A DNA stretch of 51,739 nucleotides from NCBI GenBank assembly GCA_016463225.1, contig JAEMRT010000028.1, forward strand, positions 1 to 51,739, given 5' to 3'. Below are positions 24,436 to 34,048 of this stretch, piece after piece. The translations under genes were made by a program, and so were the position numbers. The notes below the pieces were generated by a model. That model ran no database searches and was not told the origin of the DNA. It saw only the letters and a program-made list of their open reading frames with translations. This stretch comes from Sphingopyxis sp. (GTDB lineage Bacteria > Pseudomonadota > Alphaproteobacteria > Sphingomonadales > Sphingomonadaceae). The stretch's first letter is position 1. Every line of letters starts with the position of its first letter.

Positions 24436-24858
24436 GGCCAAGGGAAGAATATGAGCGGGGCCTCTACCCAAAACCGTTCCGATGAGATCTTCTCTTCAAA
24501 GCACGTTGGGTTGGCCTCTCCGGTCGGTGCCAAGCGAAATTACCGAGGGCAGCTTCACTTGGCACCGCGCCCGTCAGCCTTGCTCCAAGACGATAGATCC
24601 CGCCTCGCTGCGCTTGAGGTCAGGATCAATAGGATCTCCCAGCTTGCGAGAGCGATAATGACTTTCGTCAGATCGGAAATGTGGCCCGCGTTCCCGGTGA
24701 TCGGCGTTACCGCACCTGGCCGGCTGCGGACGGTCAACTTGCGGCAGCCGAAGTGTGAAAGCTGCCGTTCTGCCAGCCGAAACGATGGGCGATTGACAAA
24801 ATTTCCTGCTCGGTTCATCGTCATTTTTGCACAGTTCACCCCTCTAAGGGCAAGGCCA
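24436..24858. other. Intergenic region after adhesin 2
   Basis: 423 bases with no convincing gene; an open frame from 24451 has no family features before 24859. TTGACA at 24793-24798 could be a -35 for the next gene. TGTGAAAGCTGCCGTTC near 24757 looks like a piece of a dispersed intergenic repeat. Confidence 0.4.
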
Positions 24859-27022
24859 ATGTTCCGGATCTGCCTGTCTGTTTCTCTGCTTTGTCTGACG
24901 GGCAGCCTTGCCAACCCGGCCCGGGCGAGCGGCTGCTGCTTCGAAGGCAAGCGATGGACAATCGCCCAGAGCAGCGATCACGGTTACAGCAATTCTGTCG
25001 TGCTGGCGCCCGGTAACGATACACGGGTGAACTTGCTCTTGCTGATGGCCGACCGGAACCGGGCGTCCGGATTGTCTGTGATTTCCAAGGAGGAGCAAGC
25101 AAAGCGCGGAGATGGTTATTTCGACTATCCTTCCACAAACGAGTCCCGGCTGTTCAGATGGAGGTTCTTCCGGGCGCGTCTTGCAGCGCCAGTCGGAAGC
25201 GCCCCCCCCGCCGCCAGACGTCGAGCCCGACGCTTGCAACAGCACCGCGATTGGCACCTTTCAAGCTGGCGTCTCGGCAGCGCGAGGGGTTGGTACGGCG
25301 GAGAAAGCCAGGCTCGTCGCCTTTCGGCAGAGCATGGAACAGGCTTGCTCCGCGCATGGAGCCTTGTCGGCCGTAGCGATCAGGAGCGTCGGATTTTCGA
25401 AAGCCGCCCAGCCATTTGCCGCTTATGCCGAGGCGGCGCAGGCCTTTAACAAGGGCGACGATGCCGGTTCGATCATCCGCTTCGCGCAGTTGTACGAGGC
25501 AGAGGATCCCTGGGTCAGAGAGACGGCCACCTATATGCTCGCGCGCGGACTGCTGAGATTGGCGGGCGAAGGTGCCGTTGACGAATATGGCTCGGTGCGC
25601 CCGGCGGACAAGAAACTTGCCGACCGCTTCGATCGCGCTGAACGCGCAATGCGCCTCTATTTGCGCCGATATCCTGAGGGACGATATGCCACCTCCATGC
25701 GCGGTCTGTTCCGTCGGCTGTATTGGTTGAAGGGCGACCAAGCCGCGCTTGCGGCCGAATATCGGGCCCTGTTCGCCCTGCGCGATCCGGCAAAGCGGGG
25801 GTTGTCGGATGTCGAACTGGCCGAAGAAATCGACAACAAACTGCTGGGCCGCTATCCGTTCACGCTGAAGCCAGCCGACGTCAATGACCCGGTCCTTCTG
25901 GCGGTACTCGATCTCGGGAACATGCGCACGCCCGGCTACGCCGAAAGCGACCCCGTCGGGGCGCCGCGGGCCAGTGCAATTGACCGTGCCGAGATTGAGG
26001 CACAACGCCCGCTTTTTGCCGACGAACCGGCCTTGTTTGATTTTCTGCTGGCAAGCTATGCCTTCCATATCGACCGGCGACCCGCCGAGGTTTTGACCCT
26101 CATCCCCGACGCGGCGCGGCAGGAGCGGTTCAGCTATCTGGAGTTTAGCCGGCAGATGTTACGCGGGCGCGCGCTGGACGCGACCAAAGACCCGAATGCG
26201 CGCGCCTTCTGGCGCGATATGGTGAGCGGAGCGAAGCAGCCCTATCAGCAGGAAGCGCTGCAGATAGCGATCGCGATGTCGGCAGAGCGGCGCGGCGATG
26301 TCCCATCGCTCTTCGCGGCAGACTCGCCGGTGCGCGATCCTTTCGTGCGCAAGATGATCCTCGCCTATGTCGCCGGACCCGACCTGCTCCGCCGTCAAGC
26401 GTCGAACAGTCGCCTGCCCTTCGAAGAACGGGAATTTGCGCTGTTCACCTTGCTCTACAAGGATCTGGCGCAGGCACGTCATCAGGCGTTCTTGTCGGAT
26501 GTCCGGCTGATCACGCCGGATATGGGGCGCGGAGACAAGGTCGATTTTAGCGAGCTCGAACGCGATTCGTTGCGCACGCGACTGCCCGCGCTGGAGGCGT
26601 TCAGAAAACCCTATGGGCTTTTCGCCTGCCCGCCTTTGCCGGAAACGGTGCGCAAGCTGGCCACATCACCCCGCTTTGCGGCGGGGCAGCTTTGTGTCGC
26701 AGAATTTATGCGCGTCCATTCGCTTTTCGATTTTCTTCTCGACACCCCAATGCCGAAGGATGAGCTGGGCGCCGGACCATCGCAATTTCCGGGCGCGCCC
26801 TATTCCCGGTTGGAAGTCTATAAGGCGGTGATCGCCAACCCCGCCGCAACCGCGAATGACAAGGCATATGCGCTGCACCGGGCGGTGATCTGCTATGACA
26901 ATGGCAGCAATGACTGTGGCGGCGTCGAGGTTGGACCGTCCCAGCGTGCGGCCTGGTTCCGCCGGTTGAAACGGGACTATCCGGCGACGCGCTGGGCCAA
27001 AATGGCCCATACTTATTGGTAA
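24859..27022 (+). pseudogene. Exported helical-repeat protein split by a +1 frameshift (phase-variable, error or decaying)
   Basis: ATG 24859 starts a signal peptide (MFRICLSVSLLCLTGSLA, cleavage near ARA-SG) and about 100 plausible residues. From about 25112-25209 the coding signal moves to the next frame and continues to 27022. That second frame gives about 600 residues, including DVEPDACNSTAIGTF and many helical TPR-like stretches (AAYAEAAQAFNKGDDAGSI, AERAMRLYLRRYPEGRYA). A run of eight C at 25202-25209 lies at the end of the overlap; deleting one C joins both parts into about 720 residues. The second frame also has its own ATG at 25112 but no signal peptide. The next gene overlaps its end. 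The family is not recognised; a cell-envelope role is likely. Confidence 0.6.
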
Positions 27023-27753
27023 GGACGCGGGGTCTCGGGCTCGTGCTGGCGCTTCTGCTCGCCGTGAGCGGCTGCAAGGCGCCGACGGAAGGACCCGTGC
27101 GCGCCGAGAATTATGACAGTTTCTGGCTGTGGGCAGGGGTGAAGTCGCAGCCAGTGCTGGCCGAAGCGCGCAGCCTCTATATCCTTGCGGGCGAAGTCAC
27201 CGTTCACAAGCCGGTGCATTTTTCTTCACGGCTTGCCGGACCGCCGCGTGTGAAGGGCGCCGAACTCTGGATGGTCGTGCGCGTGGAAACATTGGCCTGG
27301 CCGGCCGGAATCGAAGAGGAGATCGTCACGCAGCTGGAAAAATGGCGCATGGCGGGCAATCGCGTTGCAGGCGTCCAGATCGATTTCGACGCGCGCACGC
27401 AACATCTGGAGGCTTATGCAGCCTTTCTCTCCCGGCTGCGCCGCCGCCTGCCGTCTTACGCCAAATTGGGCATCACTGGCCTGCTCGACTGGAGCGCCAA
27501 TGGTGACCCGAACGGGCTGAGACAACTAGCTGGCACGGTAGATGAGGTCGCGATCCAGACTTACCAGGGGCGCAAGACCATCCTCGGCTATCCCGCCTAT
27601 TTTGCGAAGCTCGACGACTTTCCGATCCCTTTCCGGGTCGGGCTCGTACAAGGCGGCGAATGGACAGAACCGGGCGACCTGACCCGTAATCCCCACTTTC
27701 GGGGCTATACCGTCTTCCTCGTCAATCCGACTTCGCGGGATCTGCGGCACTGA
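27016..27753 (+). CDS. DUF3142-like lipoprotein
   Basis: 245 residues. A short signal sequence ends in the lipobox LAVSGC, so it should be a lipoprotein. The mature part has a TIM-barrel-like layout resembling DUF3142: SFWLWAGVKSQP, AGVQIDFDARTQHLEAYAAFL and LGITGLLDWSANGD, with an Asp-rich strand end typical of glycoside-hydrolase-like barrels. The start is TTG 27016, overlapping the previous stop by seven bases; a GTG at 27043 would leave too short a signal. It is probably translated with the frameshifted exported protein and may act with it at the envelope. Enzymatic activity is unknown. Confidence 0.7.
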   Translation: MVRTRGLGLVLALLLAVSGCKAPTEGPVRAENYDSFWLWAGVKSQPVLAEARSLYILAGEVTVHKPVHFSSRLAGPPRVKGAELWMVVRVETLAWPAGIEEEIVTQLEKWRMAGNRVAGVQIDFDARTQHLEAYAAFLSRLRRRLPSYAKLGITGLLDWSANGDPNGLRQLAGTVDEVAIQTYQGRKTILGYPAYFAKLDDFPIPFRVGLVQGGEWTEPGDLTRNPHFRGYTVFLVNPTSRDLRH

Positions 27754-28047
27754 TGGCCGTGGCTGGGTGGACGATACACGCTTAGGCTGTTCGCTTCGTT
27801 TTGGCCGCTAGCGGACTGGCAACTTTTTGCGACCGAACAAAGAAAGCGGACGTTCCATGACACTTCAGAGCGCTCGCTCTAAGCATGTTCAGATTTTTGC
27901 GTTAGACTTCGATGCCTTCCGCCAATGTCAGCGCATCCCCGCAGCTTGATGATCCCGCGCACAGGCATGGCGTAGGTAGATTCACTGACAGCCGCGTGGC
28001 CCCGTTGCCCTTATCGTGCTCCCACCGCAGAAGTTGAGGAGAACGAG
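27754..28047. promoter_or_regulatory. Upstream region of the HdeD/SpoIIAA operon with a TAGGTAG box
   Basis: TAGGTAGATTC at 27973-27983 matches the recurrent box of this island and lies 65 bases before the GTG of the next gene. AGCGGACGTT (27845-27854) belongs to the small dispersed repeat also near 17954 and 46378. No gene is seen. Confidence 0.4.
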
Positions 28048-28620
28048 GTGACGATGTTCGTAGCGACGAGGCCAAATCGGGAAGGCTTCGGCAGTCTGTT
28101 CTGGACACTCGGGATGAGCATCGGCGCGGCTGCGGTGCTCCTGTTTCTCTTGTTTTCACCCCGGCCATTTATTGCAACCATTGCCACTATCCTCTGGCTG
28201 GTCGCGCTGATGGGGACCGCGGCGTTTGTTCAGTTCGGACTAGTCGACCGCGCGCGCACGCGGGCGGAGCGGGCTGCGTGGAGGGCGGCGGCCGCGCCCT
28301 ATCTCGTCGGAGCCGCGATCCTCATTGCCGACCCCCTGCTCGGTAACGGCCGACTGGCCTCGGCGCTTGCCGCCGGTCTGGGCATTTCGGGCTTAGCCCG
28401 GTTGTCGGTAGCCTTGGGAAGCGATCGCGCTGGCCGGAGATGGATCTATGTGTCGGGTTCGATTACGATTGCGGTCGCGATGCTGATCGCCTTCGGTTGG
28501 CCCTTTTCGCTAGTGACACCGATAATCAAAGCGCTTGCGCTGGACCTGCTCGTCCTCGGCGTCATGCTCATATTATCGCAGGCAGGAGGCAAGTATGATG
28601 GAATGGCTCGACAGCGCTGA
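28048..28620 (+). CDS. HdeD-like (DUF308) membrane protein
   Basis: 190 residues with six predicted membrane helices in three hairpins (for example GMSIGAAAVLLFLLFS, IATILWLVALMGTAAF, LDLLVLGVMLILSQAGG). This matches the HdeD/DUF308 layout found in acid- and stress-response proteins. The mechanism of the family is not established. GTG 28048 follows GAGGAG at a good distance; an ATG at 28054 is the alternative. It overlaps the next gene by 26 bases, forming a two-gene unit, and a TAGGTAG box lies upstream. Confidence 0.75.
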   Translation: MTMFVATRPNREGFGSLFWTLGMSIGAAAVLLFLLFSPRPFIATIATILWLVALMGTAAFVQFGLVDRARTRAERAAWRAAAAPYLVGAAILIADPLLGNGRLASALAAGLGISGLARLSVALGSDRAGRRWIYVSGSITIAVAMLIAFGWPFSLVTPIIKALALDLLVLGVMLILSQAGGKYDGMARQR

Positions 28621-28981
28621 CGATGTGATTGCCCTCAAAATGGCGAACAAGATCGCGGGAAGCGATCTCGAGACAATCATGGACCGTCTGGATAAAGCGA
28701 TGGCGCACCACGACAAGGTCCATGTCTTTGTCGAGACCCAATCGATTGACGGAATCCAGATTTCGGGGCTTGGGTCCTATGTGTCGCGGGCAATCCCCTT
28801 GTTCGGGAAGCTCGGCCGGTTCGGCCGGGTTGCCGTCGTGGCCGATCAAGCTTGGCTACGGACTGGTACCCGCATCGAGAGCGCGCTCCTGCCGCTCATC
28901 AACTACCGCACCTACAAGCCTGAGCAACGCGGCGAGGCGTTCGCGTGGGTCACCAGTGCCGGGCCAGCAAGGGACGCCTGA
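28595..28981 (+). CDS. SpoIIAA-like (STAS-fold) protein
   Basis: 128 residues matching the SpoIIAA-like/DUF3478 pattern. Seen are an N-terminal strand VIALKMANKIAGSDLETIMDRL, then KVHVFVETQSIDGIQ, and FGRVAVVADQAWLRTGT with a C-terminal helix ending EQRGEAFAWV. Such cytoplasmic proteins have a lipid-binding or signalling STAS-like fold and no known catalytic role. AGGAGG precedes ATG 28595, which sits inside the end of the HdeD-like gene, so translation is coupled. Confidence 0.8.
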   Translation: MMEWLDSADDVIALKMANKIAGSDLETIMDRLDKAMAHHDKVHVFVETQSIDGIQISGLGSYVSRAIPLFGKLGRFGRVAVVADQAWLRTGTRIESALLPLINYRTYKPEQRGEAFAWVTSAGPARDA

Positions 28982-29043
28982 CAATCGCCGTCATCAGGCC
29001 GGCGAACCAAGCAATCGGCAATATTAAGCCTTTTAGCTTGAAT

Positions 29044-30120
29044 TCATTCCGCGGCATCGGAGACCATTATCACGAGTTGCGACGCGATATCGCGCGCTGT
29101 GCGCGCTGCCCCCATCAATGTGGCCGAGCCTGGACCAGTCCAGTCTCCGTAGCCCGCTAACAGAAGCCGCGGTTCCCTGACCGAGCGCTGGCGCTCAACA
29201 AGCACCTGGCCATTGGTTTCGACAACATCGAGCGGACGCAGAAAGTCCAGCGCCGGCTGAAAGCCGGTGCACCATATCACGCCGTCGATTGCCGTTGCAG
29301 ACCCGTCGGGCCAGACGACCCCTGTCGGCGTCATGCGCATGAATGGCCTCACCGACACCAGATCTCCGCGATCGCGCGCAGCCTTTACCGGCGGCACCAT
29401 AACGATATCGCCGATCCCTCCGACGGGTGTGTCTCCCGCCCCGGCCATCATTCGCGCGACGGCCCTTTCGAACAAGACGCGGCCATCGACGTCGTCGGGA
29501 AGGAACCGAGGGTCTTGTGTGGTGACCCAAAGCGCTCGCGCGACGGACGCAATCTCCGCCATGATCTGCGCGCCGCTGTTTCCGCCGCCGACGACGAGAA
29601 TGGTCTGCCCGACATAATCGTCCGGCGAGGCGTAATTCGCCGAATGGAGCTGAACGCCCTGGAAGAGCTGCCGCCCGGGGATTTCAGGGATATGGGGTCG
29701 CGACCACGTGCCGGTGGCGCACACGACGACCTTCCCTGCGAGACGCTCCTCATTGGCAATCACTTCGAGGCAATTTTCTCCCCGATAGACTTTCGTCACC
29801 CTGACCGGCCGCCGGACAGGCAGTTGATAGCGGTCTTCGTAGCGGGCGAGATAATCAACGACATCGCCGCGCGTCGGATACCCATCATGGTTCGGTGGCG
29901 GCATGAGCCAACCCGGCAGCGAACTATAGCCGGCTGGCGAAAAGAGCCGCAAGGAATCCCACCCGTGGCGCCAAGCACCGCCGGGACCATCCTCCGCATC
30001 GAGAATTATGAAATGCGCTCCGGCTCGTTGCAGATAATAGCCCAAAGACAGCCCCATCTGGCCGCCGCCGATAATGATAATGTCGTGTGTTTTGCCGCGA
30101 TCCTCAATGTCCGGCTTCAC
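29044..30120 (-). CDS. Flavin-containing monooxygenase (ArsO/CzcO-like)
   Basis: 358 residues with two dinucleotide-binding motifs, IIIGGGQMGLSLGYYLQRAG near the start (FAD) and ILVVGGGNSGAQIMAEIA in the middle (NADPH). WRHGWDSLRLFSPAGYSSLPG is also typical of small flavin monooxygenases of the ArsO/CzcO group. They oxidise small nucleophiles, but the substrate cannot be deduced here and no arsenic genes are nearby. It starts at GTG 30120, overlapping the kinase stop as GTGA, so it is the second gene of a pair. It converges with the SpoIIAA-like gene. Confidence 0.85.
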   Translation of the reverse strand: MKPDIEDRGKTHDIIIIGGGQMGLSLGYYLQRAGAHFIILDAEDGPGGAWRHGWDSLRLFSPAGYSSLPGWLMPPPNHDGYPTRGDVVDYLARYEDRYQLPVRRPVRVTKVYRGENCLEVIANEERLAGKVVVCATGTWSRPHIPEIPGRQLFQGVQLHSANYASPDDYVGQTILVVGGGNSGAQIMAEIASVARALWVTTQDPRFLPDDVDGRVLFERAVARMMAGAGDTPVGGIGDIVMVPPVKAARDRGDLVSVRPFMRMTPTGVVWPDGSATAIDGVIWCTGFQPALDFLRPLDVVETNGQVLVERQRSVREPRLLLAGYGDWTGPGSATLMGAARTARDIASQLVIMVSDAAE

Positions 30121-31070
30121 GACCGAGCCCCTAAGTCTGAGGACGCGATGGCAGCGGCAGCATAGAGCCTGTCGATATCAACAGGATGACACAGGTCCGT
30201 TCCCGGCGTCAGAACGGCAGCTGCGCCAGCCGCGATGCCATAGCGAAAAGCATCGAGGACGGGGCGGTCGCACGCGATGGCAAAAACCATCGCGGCGACG
30301 AAACTGTCCCCTGCTCCGACAGCACTCTTGGCATCAACTGCGATCGCCGGGAGACGCACCACCCCGGCGGAACTGGCAAGCAGCGCTCCATCATGGCCCA
30401 TCGTCACAGCGACATGTTTGGCCAGCCCACGCTCGACGATCGCGGCTGCCGCCTTGGCGATCTCAGCGGGGCTTTCAAGCGGATGCCCGACGGCGTCCTG
30501 AAGCTCTCCAAGGCTTGGCTTGACCAAGTACAGCCCGCCATTTGCCAAACCGGATCGCAGAGCCGCGCCGGAACTGTCCAGGATGAGCTTGGTGCCGCGC
30601 TGCGCGGCTATGGCCTGAACTCGACTGTAAAAATCCTCGGGCACCCCGTCGGGCAAAGAACCGCTCAAGACAAGATAGTCGCAGTCGATGGTGCCGATTG
30701 CAGCCACGCAGGCCCGCCACTCTGCTTCCGAAACGGTCGGCCCTCGCGGAACGAACCGATATTCCTTGCCGCTTTCTCGCTCGTATATCGCCGAGCTGAC
30801 ACGCGTATGGTCTTTGATTGCGATGCGTGTGCGGACGATCTGGTGCAGGTCCAACAGGGCGTCCAGCGCAGCACCTGTCGCGCCGCCAGCGAGATAATAG
30901 GCCCTCGCGGTGCCGCCCAGGCGGCTGATTACCCGCGACACGTTAATGCCGCCACCACCAGGCTCGTAGCGCTCGCCATGGGAACGAACCTTGTGCGTAT
31001 GGAACACCCGGTCAACGTCGTAGGCGGTGTCGAGGGCCGGGTTCATTGTCAGGGTGGCGATGCTTTTCAT
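30117..31070 (-). CDS. PfkB-family kinase, 1-phosphofructokinase/6-phosphofructokinase II type
   Basis: 317 residues. The N-terminal MKSIATLTMNPALDTAYDVD and the substrate motif GGGGINVSR are typical of the hexose-phosphate branch of PfkB. The anion hole with catalytic Asp is in AVGAGDSFVAAMVFA near residue 250. It would phosphorylate a sugar phosphate such as fructose 6-phosphate with ATP. ATG 31070 is chosen over an ATG at 31100 because MKSIATLTMNPA is the family start. Two box-like sequences, TAGGTAGTTCCCC (31105-31117) and ACACTACC (31154-31161), lie just upstream. This kinase type is often part of low-oxygen regulons. Confidence 0.88.
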   Translation of the reverse strand: MKSIATLTMNPALDTAYDVDRVFHTHKVRSHGERYEPGGGGINVSRVISRLGGTARAYYLAGGATGAALDALLDLHQIVRTRIAIKDHTRVSSAIYERESGKEYRFVPRGPTVSEAEWRACVAAIGTIDCDYLVLSGSLPDGVPEDFYSRVQAIAAQRGTKLILDSSGAALRSGLANGGLYLVKPSLGELQDAVGHPLESPAEIAKAAAAIVERGLAKHVAVTMGHDGALLASSAGVVRLPAIAVDAKSAVGAGDSFVAAMVFAIACDRPVLDAFRYGIAAGAAAVLTPGTDLCHPVDIDRLYAAAAIASSDLGARS

Positions 31071-31509
31071 AGCCGAGGCTACCACAGGGGCATGGCCCAA
31101 ACCCTAGGTAGTTCCCCGGAGCTGCGGGTACACACCCCTGTTTGCGGGTGCTCACACTACCGTTAGCTCCCGGCCAACGAGGTGACACGAATGATGCTCG
31201 TTGCTGGAGCCAGTAACCCTCCGTTTAGCTGCGACCCAGCGAAAGCGAGTCGCGGACGGATCAAGAGACGGCCATGAAAGATTTGCTGGCCTCAAGCCCT
31301 ACCACAAGTACGACTCTTGTGATTGACTGTGGATGCTCGGGTCAGTGGTTCTACGTATAGTGGCGTAGTTGTTTTCAATCGATAAGCAGACGCAACGCTT
31401 TGGCGCTCCAGACGAAAGACAAGCTCCGCAAGTCGGTTCCGCAGATCACCGACATTGCGGCGCAACGTCATTCGGGGACCGTACCACGTCATCGAAAACG
31501 GAGCTCATC
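31071..31509. promoter_or_regulatory. Divergent regulatory region with three TAGGTAGTT-like boxes
   Basis: This 439-base region separates pfkB-type (minus) and persulfide (plus) operons and has no gene. TAGGTAGTTCCCC (31105-31117) and its inverse relative ACACTACCGTTAG (31154-31166) serve the pfkB side. GCGTAGTTGTTTT (31363-31375), with CTACG/CGTAG arms at 31351-31368, is on the persulfide side, 135 bases before ATG 31510. Confidence 0.5.
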
Positions 31510-32436
31510 ATGTCCCGCCGCCACTTTGATACCGCAGTCGCGACAATTGAGGCCGTGCATTCGGATTCGAGCACAGCGCCGGTGGTGAAGAGCTTTTTCG
31601 ACGAGCCCACCAACACCGTGAGCTACGTCGTTCATGACCCCGCTACGCGCGAGGCCGCGATCATTGACAGTGTTCTCGACTTCGACGCTGCCGCCGGACG
31701 CACCTCGGTCGCGTCAGCCGATGCCATTATCACTTATGTCGCTGCCGAAAATCTTTCGATCACATGGTTGCTGGAAACTCACGCCCATGCGGACCATCTG
31801 TCTGCCGCGCCCTATCTGAAAGGAAAGGTCGGCGGTGTTCTCGCGATAGGGCGCGAGATTATTCAGGTGCAGAATGTCTTCGGCAAGATTTTCAACGAAG
31901 GCACCGAGTTCGCGCGCGATGGCTCGGGATTCGACCATCTGTTCGAAGATGGCGATCGCTTCAAAATCGGCACCATCGACGCCGCAGTGCTGCACGTGCC
32001 GGGCCACACACCCGCCGATCTGGCCTATGTCATCGGTGACGCTGTGTTCACTGGCGATACGCTGTTCATGCCCGACTATGGCACCGCGCGCACCGATTTT
32101 CCCGGCGGAGATTCGCGGCAGCTTTTCCGGTCGATCCGCCGCTTGATGGCGCTCCCCGAGCACACCCGCCTTTTTCACTGCCATGATTACAAGGCCGCGG
32201 GCCGGGACAGCTTCGCTTGGGAAACGACCGTGGGGGCGCAGCGCACCAGCAATGTGCATGTCCATGAAGGCGTCAGCGAAGATGATTTCGTCGAGATGCG
32301 CGATGCGCGCGATGCGACGCTGTCGATGCCCAAGCTCATCCTGCCCTCGATCCAGGTCAATATGCGCGGCGGACACCTGCCTGAACCCGAATCCAACGGA
32401 ACGCGCTTCCTGAAAATCCCGCTGAACGTCCTGTGA
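31510..32436 (+). CDS. MBL-fold persulfide dioxygenase (ETHE1/Blh-like)
   Basis: 308 residues of the metallo-beta-lactamase fold. The metal site THAHADHL has H91, H93, D95 and H96. [29 protein letters not shown] supplies the next His and Asp, and [11 protein letters not shown] the last His. Relatives oxidise glutathione persulfide to sulfite with O2 and one Fe(II). The first frame ATG (31369) is rejected because MSRRHFDTA at 31510 is the family-like start. The following YeeE/YedE-type genes overlap head to tail, a layout known from BigR/SqrR-controlled sulfide detoxification operons. No BigR gene is in the window. Confidence 0.92.
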   Translation: MSRRHFDTAVATIEAVHSDSSTAPVVKSFFDEPTNTVSYVVHDPATREAAIIDSVLDFDAAAGRTSVASADAIITYVAAENLSITWLLETHAHADHLSAAPYLKGKVGGVLAIGREIIQVQNVFGKIFNEGTEFARDGSGFDHLFEDGDRFKIGTIDAAVLHVPGHTPADLAYVIGDAVFTGDTLFMPDYGTARTDFPGGDSRQLFRSIRRLMALPEHTRLFHCHDYKAAGRDSFAWETTVGAQRTSNVHVHEGVSEDDFVEMRDARDATLSMPKLILPSIQVNMRGGHLPEPESNGTRFLKIPLNVL

Positions 32437-32879
32437 TGGATCAATTGCTCACCAACGCACTGCCCGTCCAGGGTCTGATCGGCGGCGTGATGATCGGCCT
32501 TGCGGCAGCGACCATGCTGCTCGGGCTGGGTCGGATCGCAGGCGTGAGCGGACTTGCGGCGCGCGCGACCGGCCTCGCGCCCGATGGCGCACCGCGCCGC
32601 TTGGCGATCGCCTTCATTGTGGGCCTCCCGCTCGGCGCTGCACTGATTGCGAGTGTTGCCGGTTCTGTCGAAGCGCGTTTTCCGCCAAGCATCCCCATTT
32701 TGGTCGTCGGCGGCCTCCTGGTCGGCTTCGGGACGCGGCTCGGCAGCGGATGTACAAGCGGCCATGGCGTCTGCGGCATATCGCGGCTATCGAAACGCTC
32801 CCTCATCGCGACAGCTACGTTCATGGCAGCAGGCTTTGCCACCGTCGCGGCCATGAACTTGACGGGCATCGGCCAATGA
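32436..32879 (+). CDS. YeeE/YedE-family (DUF395) half-transporter A (PmpA-like)
   Basis: 147 residues with four membrane helices and the hallmark [21 protein letters not shown], whose cysteines line the thiosulfate/persulfide path in relatives. It is a half-size member that needs a partner, here the next gene, which overlaps by ATGA. ATG 32436 shares its A with the stop of the dioxygenase gene. Probably moves a reduced sulfur compound across the inner membrane; direction is unknown. Confidence 0.88.
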   Translation: MDQLLTNALPVQGLIGGVMIGLAAATMLLGLGRIAGVSGLAARATGLAPDGAPRRLAIAFIVGLPLGAALIASVAGSVEARFPPSIPILVVGGLLVGFGTRLGSGCTSGHGVCGISRLSKRSLIATATFMAAGFATVAAMNLTGIGQ

Positions 32880-33328
32880 AACGCCAGATGCTCATCGCAC
32901 TAGTTGCAGGCGCCTTGTTTGGGGCCGGGCTTGCCCTTTCCGGCATGGCCGATCCGCAGCGGGTGCGCGGCTTTCTCGATCTGTTCGGGGCATGGGATCC
33001 CACTCTCGCGTTCGTGATGGCAGGCGCCATTGCGCCCATGGCCATCGCGTGGCGCCTCCACAACCGCATGATCGCGCCCCTCGCTGCACCGGTGTTCTCA
33101 CTGCCGACCAACCAGGACCTCGATCCCCGGCTGATCGGCGGCGCGGTGCTGTTCGGGATCGGTTGGGGCATCGCCGGCCTCTGTCCTGGACCCGCCATTG
33201 CCGACCTCGCCATCGCCCCCGTTCCCGCCGCGACCTTTGTCGCTGCGATGCTCGGGGGAATGATCCTGCACCGCCTGCTGCCTGCCATTCCGGCAAAGCC
33301 ATCCAATCTGGAGAAACACAATGTCTGA
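32876..33328 (+). CDS. YeeE/YedE-family half-transporter B (DUF6691, PmpB-like)
   Basis: 150 residues with four membrane helices. The N-terminal [20 protein letters not shown] and the later [18 protein letters not shown] are the two signatures of the second half of split YeeE/YedE transporters. The conserved GLCPGPA cysteine is present. ATG 32876 overlaps the previous stop as ATGA. The next gene starts eight bases before its stop, so dioxygenase, both transporter halves and peroxiredoxin form one unit. Confidence 0.88.
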   Translation: MKRQMLIALVAGALFGAGLALSGMADPQRVRGFLDLFGAWDPTLAFVMAGAIAPMAIAWRLHNRMIAPLAAPVFSLPTNQDLDPRLIGGAVLFGIGWGIAGLCPGPAIADLAIAPVPAATFVAAMLGGMILHRLLPAIPAKPSNLEKHNV

Positions 33329-33974
33329 TACCCCCACCACCGTCGGCCTGCCGCGCCTGAACGAACCGGCGCCGGCCTTCACGGCCAAAACCACGCAGGG
33401 CGATCGCTCGCTTGCCGACTATAAGGGCAAGTGGCTCGTGCTGTTCTCGCACCCGTCCGATTTCACGCCCGTCTGCACAACCGAGTTCATCGGGTTCGCG
33501 GGCGTTGCCGCCGAGCTGAAAGCGATGAATTGCGAGCTGCTGGGGCTGTCGATCGACAGCATCTTCTCGCACATCGCCTGGACGCGGAACATCGCCGAGA
33601 AGTTCGGCGTCGAAATCCCCTTCCCGATTATCGAAGACCTGAAGATGGAGGTCGCCCGGGCCTATGGCATGATCCACGAAGGCGCGAGCGACACCTCGGC
33701 GGTGCGCGCGACGTTCGTGATCGATCCCGAAGGCGTGCTGCGCGCGATGCTCTATTATCCGATGAGCAATGGTCGCTCGATCCCCGAAATCGTGCGGCTC
33801 GTGACCGCGATGCAGGCAAGCGATGCGAACGGCGTCGCGACGCCAGCGGGCTGGCAGCCCGGCGACGACGCCATCGTTCCGCCGCCCAAGACGATCGCGG
33901 CCGCCGCCAGCCGCGCGGACGAGGGTTTCGCTTACACCGACTGGTATTTCTCAAAGCGTCCGCTCGCGGCCTGA
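33321..33974 (+). CDS. Peroxiredoxin, Prx6 type
   Basis: 217 residues. The peroxidatic cysteine is C52 in the motif HPSDFTPVCTTE, and the long C-terminal dimerisation part (GWQPGDDAIVPPP) is typical of the Prx6 subfamily. These cytoplasmic enzymes reduce peroxides, often with one catalytic cysteine. Its place at the end of the persulfide operon suggests use against peroxides or polysulfides made during sulfide oxidation. ATG 33321 lies within the last codons of the previous gene. Confidence 0.93.
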   Translation: MSDTPTTVGLPRLNEPAPAFTAKTTQGDRSLADYKGKWLVLFSHPSDFTPVCTTEFIGFAGVAAELKAMNCELLGLSIDSIFSHIAWTRNIAEKFGVEIPFPIIEDLKMEVARAYGMIHEGASDTSAVRATFVIDPEGVLRAMLYYPMSNGRSIPEIVRLVTAMQASDANGVATPAGWQPGDDAIVPPPKTIAAAASRADEGFAYTDWYFSKRPLAA

Positions 33975-34048
33975 TCCTGTCGCCCGGCGCGCGGTTCGTT
34001 CGCGCGTCGGACCCCGGTCGGCAGCCCGACCGCTCAAGGACGATAGAC

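Noticed and set aside
24451..24858. Coding start of the exported protein at 24451
   Set aside because: Residues before 24859 have no signal peptide, domain or ribosome-binding site, while MFRICLSVSLLC at 24859 is a clear signal sequence.
25154..26068. 304-codon minus-strand frame
   Set aside because: Antisense to the helical-repeat protein, with no family features and no ribosome-binding site; a GC-rich shadow.
29044..30120. Arsenic resistance island based on the ArsO-like protein
   Set aside because: No arsR, arsC, arsB or related genes are nearby; the pairing is with a PfkB kinase.
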